DNA of 64,000 bases from Eurosta solidaginis (Eukaryota > Arthropoda > Insecta > Diptera > Tephritidae). The notes beneath the pieces were generated by a model. It did not search any database, was not told the origin of the DNA, and saw only the letters and a list, made by a program, of their open reading frames with translations. The stretch lies in assembly GCF_040869045.1 (NCBI RefSeq), contig NW_027137027.1, positions 62,001 through 126,000 of the forward strand. Reading direction: 5' to 3'. Within the stretch, counting starts at the first letter, position 1. Each line of letters begins with the position of its first letter. The position numbers were made by a program, and so were the translations under genes. Positions 50,394 to 61,638 of the stretch are shown one piece after another.

Positions 50394-53345
50394 CTTGCTT
50401 GGTTCAATAGATATGGACACTTATCCCTTTTAGTCGGTTAACCCCACCCACAATAGATATGGACAATTATCCCTTTTAGTCGGTTAACCCTACCCACTTC
50501 GGCGTAGAAATTGAACCGTCAACGATAGAACCATAGATCAGCCTGTGGATTAATATACACATAAAAACCTATAATCTGCAAAAATAAAATCGATACTATC
50601 TTGTTTGGTTCAATAGATATGGACACTTATCCCTTTTAGTCGGTTAACCCAAACCACTATAACGTAGAAATTTAACCGTTAACGATAGAACCTTGGATCA
50701 GCTTGTGGATTAATATACACATAAAAACCTATAATCTGCAAAAATAAAATCGATACTATCTTATTTGGTTCAATAGATATGGACACTTATCCCTTTTAGT
50801 CGGATAACCCCACCCAGTATGACGTAGAAATTGAACCGTTAGCGACAGAACCTTGGGTCAGCTTGTGGATTAATATACACATAAAAACCTACCATCTGCA
50901 AAAATAAAATCGATTCTGTCTTGCTTGGTTCAATAGATATGGACACTTATCCCTTTTAGTCGGTTAACTCCACACAGTATGACGTAGAAATTGAACCGTT
51001 CACGATAGAACCTTGGATCAGCTTGTGGATTAATATACACATAAAAACCTACCATCTGCAAAACTAAATCGATTCTGTCTTGCTTGGTTCAATAGATATG
51101 GACACTTATCCGTTTTAGTCGGTTAACCCCACCCAGTTTGACGTAGAAATTGAACCGTTAGCGATAGAACCTTGGATCAGCTTTTGGATTAATATGCACA
51201 CAAACCTACCATCTGCAAATATAAATTCGATCCTACCTTGCTTGGTTCAATAGATATGGACACTTATCCCTCTTAGTCGGCTAACCCCACCCAGTATGAC
51301 GTGGAAATTGAACCGTTAGCGGTAGAACCTGGGATCAGCTTGTGGATTAATATACACGTAAAACCCTATCATCTGCAATCTATCTTGCTTGGTTCAATAG
51401 ATATGGACACTTATCCCTTTTAGTCGGTTAACCCCACACAGTATGACGTAGAAATTGAACCGTTCACGATAGAACCTTGGATCAGCTTGTGGATTAATAT
51501 ACACATAAAAACCTACCATCTGCAAAAATAAATCGATTCTGTCTTGCTTGGTTCAATAGATATGGACACTTATCCGTTTTAGTCGGTTAACCCCACCCAG
51601 TTTGACGTAGAAATTGAACCGTTAGCGATAGAACCTTGGATCAGCTTTTGGATTAATATGCATACAAACCTACCATCTGCAAATATAAATTCGATCCTAC
51701 CTTGCTTGGTTCAATAGATATGGACACTTATCCCTTTTAGTCGGTTAACCCCACCCAGTATAACGTAGAAATTGAACCGTTAGCGATAGAACCTTGGATC
51801 AGCTTGTGGATTAATATACACATAAAAAACTACCATCTGCAAAAATAAATTCGATTCTATCTTGCTTGGTTCAATAGATTTGTATACTTATCCCTTTTAG
51901 TCGGTTAACCCCACCCACTATGATGTAGAAATTGAACCATTAAAGATAGAGCCTTGGATCAGCTTGTGGATTAATATACGCATAAAAACCTATCATCTTC
52001 AAAAACAAAATCGTTCTATCTTGCTTGATTCAATAGATATGGACACTTATCCCTTTTAGTCGGTTAACCTCACCCACAGTAGATATGGACACTTATCCCG
52101 TTTAGTCGGTTAACCCAATCCACTTTGACGTAGAAATTGAACCGTTAACGATAGAACCTTGTATTGACTTGTGGAATAATGTACACATAAAAACCTATCA
52201 TCTGCAAAAACAAAATCGATTCTATCTTGCTTGGTTCAATAGATATGGACACTTATCCCTTTTAGTCGGTTAACCCTACCCACTTTGACGTAGAAATTGA
52301 ACCGTTAACGATAGAACCTTGGATCAGCTTGTGGATCAATGTACACATAAAAACCTATCATCTGCAAAAACAAAATCTATTCTATCTTGCTTGGTTCAAT
52401 AGATATGGGACAGTTATCCCTTTTAGTCGGTTAACCCCACCCAGTATGACGTAGAAATTGAACCGGTAGCGATAGAATTTGCATCAGCTTGCGGATTAAT
52501 ATACACATAAAAACCTACCATCTTCAGAAATAAAATCGATTCTGTCTTGCTTGGTTCAATATATATGGACACTTATCCCTTTTAGTCGGTTAACCCCACC
52601 CAGTATGACGTAGAAATTGAACCGTTAACGATAGAACCTTGGATCAGCTTGTGGATTAATATACGCATAAAAACCTCCAATCTGCAAAAATAAAAGCGAT
52701 TCTGTCTTGCTTTGTTCAATAGATATGGACACTTATCCCTTTTAGTCGGTTAACCCCACCCAGTTTGACGTAGAAATTGAACCGTTAGCGATAGAACCTT
52801 GGATCAGCTCGTGGATTAATGCCCATATAAAAACCTACCATCTGCAAAAATAAATTCGATTCTACCTTGCGTGGTTCAATAGATATCGACACTTATCCCT
52901 ATTAGTCGGTTAACCCCACCCAGTATGACGTAGAAATTGAACCGTTAGCGACCGAAGCTTGGATCAGCTTGTGGATTATTATACACATAAAAACCTACCA
53001 TCTGCAAAAATAAAATCGATTCTATCTTGCTTGGTTCAATAGATATGGACACTTATTCCTTTTAGTCGGATAACCCCACGCTAGTATGACGTAGAAATTG
53101 AACCGTTAGCGATAGAACTTGGATCAGCTTGCGGATTAATGTACACATAAAAACCTTCCATCTGCAGAAATAAAATCGATTCTGTCTTGCTTGGTTCAAT
53201 ATATATGGACACTTATCCCTTTTAGTCGGTTAACCCCACCCACTTTGACGTAGAAATTGAACCGTTAACGACAGAACCTTGGGTCAGCTTGTGGATTAAT
53301 ATACACATAAAAAGCTATAATCTGCAAAAATAAAATCGATTCTAT
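50394..53345 (+). repeat. Block D higher-order repeat copy D10 (2,952 bp), last of block D
   Basis: Starts: 50394 (long marker, GGACAATTATCCC), 50600, 50760, 50920, 51079, 51237 (147), 51384, 51543, 51701, 51861, 52020 (long, CTCACCCACAGTAG), 52226, 52386, 52546, 52706, 52866, 53026, 53186. Single-base insertions appear at 52386 (GATATGGGACAG) and 53026 (CCCACGCTAGTATG). Private substitutions (CTTGCGTGG, GATATCGAC, ATGCCCATAT) are more frequent toward the right edge. No D marker follows, and 53346 begins block-A-like monomers. Confidence 0.85.
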
Positions 53346-53825
53346 CTTGCTTGGTTCAATAGATATGGACACTTATCCCTTTTAGTTGGTTAACCCGACC
53401 CAGTATGACGTAGAAATTGAACCGTTAGCGATAGAACCTTGGGTCAGCTTTTGAATTAATACACGCATAAAAACATATCATCTGCAAAAACAAAATCGAT
53501 TCTATCTTGCTTGGTTCAATAGATATGGACACTTATCCCTTTTAGTTGGTTAACCCGACCCAGTATGACGTAGAAATTGAACCGTTAGCGATAGAACCTT
53601 GGGTCAGCTTGTGGATCAATATAAACATAAAAACCTATCATCTGCAAAAACAAAATCGATTCTATCTTGCTTGGTTCAATAGATATGGACACTCATCCCT
53701 TTTAGTCGGTTAACCCGACCCAGTATGACGTAGAAATTGAACCGTTAGCGATAGAACCTTGTATCAGCTTTTCGATTAATATACACATAAAAACCTATAA
53801 TCTGCAAAAATAAAATCGATTCTGT
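53346..53825 (+). repeat. Junction monomers between blocks D and A'
   Basis: Three 160-bp monomers (53346, 53506, 53666) with TTAGTTGGTTAACCCGACCC or TTAACCCGACCC, a type otherwise typical of block A (1836, 8445, 10801). The GCTTTTGAATT and AACATATC readings link them to the long monomers that follow. The change from D-type to A-type monomers takes place within about 53186-53346, without any foreign sequence. Confidence 0.78.
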
Positions 53826-55242
53826 CTTGTTTGGTTCAATAGATATGGACAGTTATCCCTTTTAGTCGGTTAACCCCACCCAGTATGACGTAGAAATTGA
53901 ACCGTTAGCGATAGAATCTTGAATCAGCTTGTGTATTAATATACACATAAAAACCTACCACCTGCAGAAATAAAATCGATTCTGTCTTGCTTTGTTCAAT
54001 AGATTTGTATACTTATCCCTTTTAGTCGGTTAACCCCACCCACAATATATGTGGACACTTATCCCTTTTAGTCGGTTAACCCCATCCACTTTGACGTAGA
54101 AATTGAACCGTTAACAATAGAACCTTGTATCAGCTTTTGAATTAATACACACATAAAAACATATCATCTGCAAAAACAAAATCGATTCTATCTTGCTTGG
54201 TTCAATAGATATGGACACTTATCCCTTTTAGTCGGTTAGCCCCACCCATAATAGATATGGGCACTTATCCCTTTTAGTCGGTTAATCCCATCCACTTTGA
54301 AGTAGAAATTGAACTGTTAACGATAGAACCTTGTATCAGCTTTTGAATTAATATACACATAAAAACCTATCATCTGCAAAAATAAAATTGATTCTGTCTT
54401 GCTTGGTTCAATAGATATGGACACTTATCCCTTTTAGTCGGTTAACCCCACCCACAATAGATATGGACACTTATCCCTTTTAGTCGGTTAACCCCATCCA
54501 CTTTGACGTAGAAATTGAACCGTTAACGATAGAACCTTGTATCAGCTTTTGAATTAATATACACATAAAAACCTATCATCTGCAAAAACAAAATCGATTC
54601 TATCTTGCTTGGTTCAATAGATATGGACACTTATCCCTTTTAGTCGGTTAACCCTACCCACTTTGACGTAGAAATTGAACCGTTAACGATAGAACCATGG
54701 ATAAGCCTGTGGATTAATATACACATAAAAACCTATCATCTGCAAAAATAAAATCGATTCTAGCTTGCTTGGTTCAATAGATATGGACACTTATCCCTTT
54801 TAGTAGGTTAACCCAAACCACTATAACGTAGAAATTGAACCGGTAACGATAGAACCTTGGGTCAGCTTGTGGATTAATATACACATAAAAACCTATAATC
54901 TGCAAAAATAAAATCGATACTATCTTGTTTGGTTCAATAGATATGGACACTTATCCCTTTTAGTCGGATAACCCCACCCAGTATGACGTAGAAATTGAAC
55001 CGTTAGCGATAGAACCTTGGATCAGCTTGTGGATTAATATACACATAAAAACCTACCATCTGCAAAAATAAATCGATTCTTGCTTGCTTGGTTCAATAGA
55101 TATGGACACTTATACCTTTTAGTCGGTTAACCCCACCCAGTTTGACGTAGAAATTGAACCGTTAGCGATAGAACCTTGGATCAGCTTTTCAATTAATATA
55201 CACAAAAAAACCTATAATCTGCAAAAATAAAATCGATTCTGT
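53826..55242 (+). repeat. Block A' higher-order repeat, first copy (1,417 bp)
   Basis: Starts: 53826 (GTGTATTAAT, ACCACCTGCAG), 53986 (long, TTTGTATAC), 54192 (long), 54398 (long), 54604, 54764, 54924, 55083. Next to the following copy it lacks two monomers (a TTGGTTAACCCGACCC-type 160-bp unit and a GATATGGGCAC long unit, 366 bp). The private CTTTGAAGTAG reading near 54297 recurs in the second copy near 56080. Confidence 0.82.
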
Positions 55243-57025
55243 CTTGTTTGGTTCAATAGATATGGACAGTTATCCCTTTTAGTCGGTTAACCCCACCCAG
55301 TATGACGTAGAAATTGAACCGTTAGCGATAGAACCTTGAATCAGCTTGTGTATTAATATACACATAAAAACCTACCACCTGCAGAAATAAAATCGATTCT
55401 GTCTTGCTTGGTTCAATAGATTTGTATACTTATCCCTTTTAGTCGGTTAACCCCACCCACAATATATGTGGACACTTATCCCTTTTAGTCGGTTAACCCC
55501 ATCCACTTTGACGTAGAAATTGAACCGTTAACAATAGAACCTTGTATCAGCTTTTGAATTAATACGCACATAAAAACATATCATCTGCAAAAACAAAATC
55601 GATTCTATCTTGCTTGGTTCAATAGATATGGACACTTATACCTTTTAGTTGGTTAAGCCGACCCAGTATGACGTAGAAATTGAACCGTTAGCGATAGAAC
55701 CTTGGATCAGCTTGTGGATTAATATACACATAAAAACCTACCATCTGCAAAAATAAATTCGATTCTGTTTTGCTTGGTTCAATAGATATGGGCACTTATC
55801 CCTTTTAGTCGGTTAACCCCACCCACAATAGATATGGACACTTATCCCTTTTAGTCGGTTAACCCCATCCACTTTGACGTAGAAATTGAACCGTTAACGA
55901 TGGAACCTTTTATCAGCTTCTGAATTAATATACACATAAAAACCTATCATCTGCAAAAACAAAATCGATTCTATCTTGCTTGGTTCAATAGATATGGACA
56001 CTTATCCCTTTTAGTCGGTTAGCCCCACCCATAATAGATATGGGCACTTATCCCTTTTAGTCGGTTAATCCCATCCACTTTGAAGTAGAAATTGAACTGT
56101 TAAGGATAGAACCTTGTATCAGCTTTTGAATTAATATACACATAAAAACCTATCATCTGCAAAAATAAAATTGATTCTGTCTTGCTTGGTTCAATAGATA
56201 TGGACACTTATCCCTTTTAGTCGGTTAACCCCACCCACAATAGATATGGACACTTATCCCTTTTAGTCGGTTAACCCCATCCACTTTGACGTAGAAATTG
56301 AACCGTTAACGATAGAACCTTGTATCAGCTTTTGAATTAATATACACATAAAAACCTATCATCTGCAAAAACAAAATCGATTCTATCTTGCTTGGTTCAA
56401 TAGATATGGACACTTATCCCTTTTAGTCGGTTAACCCTACCCACTTTGACGTAGAAATTGAACCGTTAACGATAGAACCATGGATAAGCCTGTGGATTAA
56501 TATACACATAAAAACCTATCATCTGCAAAAATAAAATCGATTCTAGCTTGCTTGGTTCAATAGATATGGACACTTATCCCTTTTAGTCGGTTAACCCAAA
56601 CCACTATAACGTAGAAATTGAACCGTTAACGATAGAACCTTGTGTCAGCTTGTGGAGTAATACACACATAAAAACCTATAATCTGCAAAAATAAAATCCA
56701 TACTATCTTGTTTGGTTCAATAGATATGGACACTTATCCCTTTTAGTCGGATAACCCCACCCAGTATGACGTAGAAATTGAACCGTTAGCGATAGAACCT
56801 TGGATCAGCTTGTGGATTAATATACACATAAAAACCTACCATCTGCAAAAATAAAATCGATTCTGTCTTGCTTGGTTCAATAGATATGGACACTTACCCC
56901 TTTTAGTCGGTTAACCCCACCCAGTATTACGTAGAAATTGAACCGTTAACGATAGAACCTTGGATCAGCTTGTGGATTAATATACACATAAAAACCTACC
57001 ATCTGCAAAAATAAATCGATTCTTG
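55243..57025 (+). repeat. Block A' higher-order repeat, second copy (1,783 bp)
   Basis: Starts: 55243, 55403 (long), 55609, 55769 (long), 55975 (long), 56181 (long), 56387, 56547, 56707, 56867. The order follows block A (TTTGTATAC long, TTGGTTAACC, GGGCAC long, CATAATAG long, CACAATAG long, CCATGGATAAGCC). From 56707 it runs into the copy of block B. The offset to the first copy is 1,417 bp before the two-monomer difference and 1,783 bp after it. Confidence 0.82.
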
Positions 57026-59215
57026 CTTGCTTGGTTCAATAGATATGGACACTTATACCTTTTAGTCGGTTAACCCCACCCAGTTTGACGTAGAAATTGA
57101 ACCGTTAGCGATAGAACCTTGGATCAGCTTTTGGATTAATATGCACATAAAAACCTACCATCTGCAAAAATAAATTCGATCCTACCTTGTTTGGTTCAAT
57201 AGATATGGACACTTATCCCTATTAGTCGGTTAACCCCACCCAGTATGACGTAGAAATTGAACCGTTAGCGGTAGAACCTTGGATCAACTTGTGGATTAAT
57301 AAACACGTAAAACCCTATCATCTGGAAAAACAAAATCGATTCTAACTTGCTTATCCCTTTTACTCGGTTAACCCCACCCAGTATAACGTAGAAATTGAAC
57401 CGTTAGCGATAGAACTTTGGATCAGCTTGTGGATTAACACACACATAAAAAACTACCATCTGCAAAAATAAATTCGATTCTATCTTGCTTGTTTCGATAG
57501 ATTTGTATACTTATCCCTTTTAGTCGGTTAACCCAACCCACTATGACGTAGAAATTGAACCATTAAAGATAGAGCCTTGGATCTGCTTGTGGATTAATAT
57601 ATGCATAAAACCCTATCATCTGCAAAAATAAAATCGTTCTATCTTGCTTGGTTCAATAGATATGGACACTTATCCCTTTTAGTCGGTTAACCCCACCCAG
57701 TATAACGTAGAAATTGAACCGTTAGCGATAGAACCTTGGATCAGCTTGTTGATTAATACACACGTAAAACCCTATCATCTGCAAAAACAAAATCGATTCT
57801 ATCTTGCTTATCCCTTTTAGTCAGTTAACCCCACCCAGTATGACGTAGATTTTGAACCGTTAGCGGTAGAACCTTGGATCAGCTTGTGGATTAATACACA
57901 CGTAAAACCCTATCATCTGCAAAAACAAAATCGATTCTATCTTGCTTATCCCTTTTAGTCGGTTAACCCCACCCAGTATAACGTAGAAATTGAACCGTTA
58001 GCGATAGAACTTTGGATCAGCTTGTGGATTAATACACACATAAAAAACTACCATCTGCAAAAATAAATTCGATTCTATCTTGCTTGTTTCAATAGATTTG
58101 TATACTTATCCCGTTTAGTCGGTTAACCCCACCCACTATGACGTAGAAATTGAACCATTAAAGATAGAGCCTTGGATCAGCTTGTGGATTAATTTACGCA
58201 TAAAACCCTATCATCTGCAAAAATAAAATCCTTCTATCTTGCTTGGTTCAATAGATATGGACACTTATACCTTTCAGTCGGTTAACCCCATCCACTTTGA
58301 CGTAGAAATTGAACCGTTAACGGTAGAACCTTGTATCAGCTTTTGAATTAATATACACATAAAAACCTATCATCTGCAAAAATAAATTCGATCCTACCTT
58401 GCTTGGTTCAATAGATATGGACACTTAGCCCTATTAGTCGGTTAACCCCACCCAGTATGACGTAGAAATTGAACCGTTAGCGGTAGATCCTTGGATCAGC
58501 TTGTGGATTAATACACACGTAAAACCCTATCATCTGCAAAAACAAAATCGATTCTATCTTGCTTATCCCTTTTAGTCGGTTAACCCCACCCAGTATAACG
58601 TAGAAATTGAACCGTTAGCGATAGAACCTTGGATCAGCTTGTGAATGAATATACACATAAAAAACTACCATCTGCAAAAATAAATTCGATTCTATCTTGC
58701 TTGGTTCAATAGATATGTATACTTATCCCTTTTAGTCGGTTAACCCCACCCACTATGACGTAGAAATTGAACCATTAAAGATAGAGCCTTGGATCAGCTT
58801 GTGGATTAATATACGCATAAAACCCTATCATCTGCAAAAATAAAATTGTTCTATCTTGCTTGGTTCAATAGATATGGACACTTATCCCTTTTAGTCGGTT
58901 AACCCCACCCAGTATAACGTAGAAATTGAACCGTTAGCGATAGAACCTTGGATCAGCTTGTGGATGAATATACACATAAAAACCTATCATCTGCAAAAAC
59001 AAAATCGTTCTATCTTGCTTGGTTCAATATGGACACTTATCCCTTTTAGTCGGTTAACCTCACCCACAATAGATATGGACACTTATCCCTTTTAGTCGGT
59101 TAACCCAATCCACTTTGACGTAGAAATTGAACCGTTAACGATAGAAACTTGTATTGGCTTGTGGAATAATATACACATAAAAACCTATCATCTGCAAAAA
59201 CAAAATCGATTCTAT
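56707..59215 (+). repeat. Block B': second copy of block B, 42,955 bp away
   Basis: Starts: 56707, 56867, 57026, 57186, 57346 (138), 57484, 57643, 57803 (138), 57941 (138), 58079, 58238, 58398, 58558 (138), 58696, 58855, 59014. From 13752 to 14986 each start in block B plus 42,955 gives the start here. Block B then lacks one 160-bp unit (its 14986 is a fusion of 57941 and 58079), and later carries four extra monomers (15899-16536). The pattern of 138-bp deletions, CCATTAAAGATAGAGCC monomers and ACACGTAAAACCC tails is the same in both. Confidence 0.9.
59014..59215 (+). repeat. 202-bp long monomer with 4-bp loss
   Basis: GGTTCAATATGGACAC lacks four bases of the AATAGATATGG module start, and the second module is intact. 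CTCACCCACAATAG, AACCCAATCCAC and TTGTATTGGCTTGTGGAAT identify it as the partner of the 206-bp unit at 16537, confirming that the block B duplication extends this far. Confidence 0.85.
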
Positions 59216-60267
59216 CTTGCTTGGTTCGATAGATATGGACACTTATCCCTTTTAGTCGGTTAACCCGACCCAGTATGACGTAGAAATTGAACCGTTAACG
59301 ATAGAACCTTGTATCAGCTTTTGAACTAATATACACATAAAAACCTATCTACTGCAAAAATAAAATCGATTCTGTCTTGCTTGGTTCAATAGATATGGAC
59401 ACTTATCCCTATTAGTCGGTTAACCCCACCCAGTATGACGTAGAAATTGAACCGTTAGCGATAAAACCTTGGATCAGCTTGTGTATTAATATACACATAA
59501 AAACCTACCACCTGCAGAAATAAAATCGATTCTGTCTTGCTTGGTTCAATAGATTTGTATACTTATCCCTTTTAGTCGGTTAACCCCACCCACAATAGAT
59601 GTGGACACTTATCCCTTTTAGTCGGTTAACCCCATCCACTTTGACGTAGAAATTGAACCGCTAAAAATAGAACCTTGTGTCAGCTTTTGAATTAATACAC
59701 ACATAAAAACCTATCATCTGCAAAAACAAAATCGATTCTATCTTGCTTGGTTCAATGGATATGGACACTTATCCCTTTTAGTTGGTTAACCCGACCCAGT
59801 ATGACGTAGAAACTGAACCGTTAGCGATAGAACCTTTAATCAGCTTGCGGATTAATATACACATAAAAACCTACCATCTGCAAAAATAAATTCGATTCTG
59901 TTTAGCTTGGTTCAATAGATATGGGCACTTATCCCTTTTAGTCGGTTAACCCCACCCACAATAGATATGGACACTTATCCCTTTTAGTAGGTTAATTCCA
60001 TCCACTTTGACGTAGAAATTGAACCGTTAACGATAGAACCTTGTATCAGCTTTTGAACTAATATACACATAAAAACCTATCTACTGCAAAAATAAAATCG
60101 ATTCTGTCTTGCTTGGTTCAATAGATATGGACACTTATCCCTATTAGTCGGTTAACCCCACCCAGTATGACGTAGAAATTGAACCGTTAGCGATTGAACC
60201 TTGGATCAGCATGTGGATTAATATACACATAAAAACCTATCATCTGCAAAAACAAAATCGATTCTAT
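59216..60267 (+). repeat. Block A'' hexamer higher-order repeat, copy 1 (1,052 bp)
   Basis: Starts: 59216 (GGTTCGATAG, CCCGACCC, GAACTAAT), 59376 (TCCCTATTAG, GTGTATTAAT), 59536 (long, CACAATAGATGTGG, GCTAAAAATAG), 59742 (CAATGGATATGG, GAAACTGAACC, tail GTTTAGCTTGG), 59902 (long, TTAGTAGGTTAATTCC), 60108 (TCCCTATTAG, GCATGTGG). Lengths are 160, 160, 206, 160, 206 and 160. The composition is a simplified version of the block A unit. Confidence 0.87.
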
Positions 60268-61318
60268 CTTGCTTGGTTCGATAGATATGGACACTTATCC
60301 CTTTTAGTCGGTTAACCCGACCCAGTATGACGTAGAAATTGAACCGTTAACGATAGAACCTTGTATCAGCTTTTGAACTAATATACACATAAAAACCTAT
60401 CTACTGCAAAAATAAAATCGATTCTGTCTTGCTTGGTTCAATAGATATGGACACTTATCCCTATTAGTCGGTTAACCCCACCCAGTATGACGTAGAAATT
60501 GAACCGTTAGCGATAGAACCTTGGATCAGCTTGTGTATTAATATACACATAAAAACCTACCACCTGCAGAAATAAAATCGATTCTGTCTTGCTTGGTTCA
60601 ATAGATTTGTATACTTATCCCTTTTAGTCGGTTAACCCCACCCACAATAGATGTGGACACTTATCCCTTTTAGTCGGTTAACCCCATCCACTTTGACGTA
60701 GAAATTGAACCGCTAAAAATAGAACCTTGTGTCAGCTTTTGAATTAATACACACATAAAAACCTATCATCTGCAAAAACAAAATCGATTCTATCTTGCTT
60801 GGTTCAATGGATATGGACACTTATCCCTTTTAGTTGGTTAACCCGACCCAGTATGACGTAGAAACTGAACCGTTAGCGATAGAACCTTGGATCAGCTTGC
60901 GGATTAATATACACTTAAAAACCTACCATCTGCAAAAATAAATTCGATTCTGTTTAGCTTGGTTCAATAGATATGGGCACTTATCCCTTTTAGTCGGTTA
61001 ACCCCACCCACAATAGATATGGACACTTATCCCTTTTAGTCGGTTAACCCCATCCACTTTGACGTAGAAATTGAACCGTTAACGATAGAACCTTGTATCA
61101 GCTTTTGAATTAATATACACATAAAAACCTATCTACTGCAAAAATAAATCGATTCTGTCTTGCTTGGTTCAATAGATATGGACACTTATCCCTATTAGTC
61201 GGTTAACCCCACCCAGTATGACGTAGAAATTGAACCGTTAGCGATAGAACCTTGGATCAGCATGTGGATTAATATACACATAAAAACCTATCATCTGCAA
61301 AAACAAAATCGATTCTAT
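60268..61318 (+). repeat. Block A'' hexamer higher-order repeat, copy 2 (1,051 bp)
   Basis: Starts: 60268, 60428, 60588 (long), 60794, 60954 (long, 205 bp), 61159. Same six monomers in the same order as copy 1, with shared GGTTCGATAG, GCTAAAAATAG, CAATGGATATGG, GTTTAGCTTGG and GCATGTGG. The long unit at 60954 has the ordinary TTAGTCGGTTAACCCCATCC second module instead of TTAGTAGGTTAATTCC, so it was converted or kept the older state. Confidence 0.87.
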
Positions 61319-61638
61319 CTTGCTTGGTTCAATAGATATGGACACTTATCTCTTTTAGTCGGTTAACCCCACCCAGTATGACGTAGAAATTGAACCGTTA
61401 ACGATAGAACCTTAGATCAGCTTGTGGATCAATATACACATAAAAACCTATCATCTGCAAAAACAAAATCGATTCTAGCTTGCTTGGTTCAATAGATATG
61501 GACACTTATCTCTTTTAGTCGGTTAACCCCAACCACTATAAAGTAGAAATTGAACCGTTAACGATAGAATCTTGGATCAGTTTGTGGATTAATATACACA
61601 TAAAAACCTACCATCTGCAAAAATAAAATCGATCCTGT
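61319..61638 (+). repeat. Two-monomer insertion between hexamer copies
   Basis: 61319 (CTTATCTCTTTTAG, CCTTAGATC, GATCAATAT) and 61479 (CTAGCTTGC, CTTATCTC, CCCCAACCACTATAAAG, GAATCTTGG) interrupt the hexamer series. A related pair of features returns in the last monomers of the window (63616 back half and 63822), so this dimer is itself part of a longer pattern that continues beyond the window. Confidence 0.78.
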
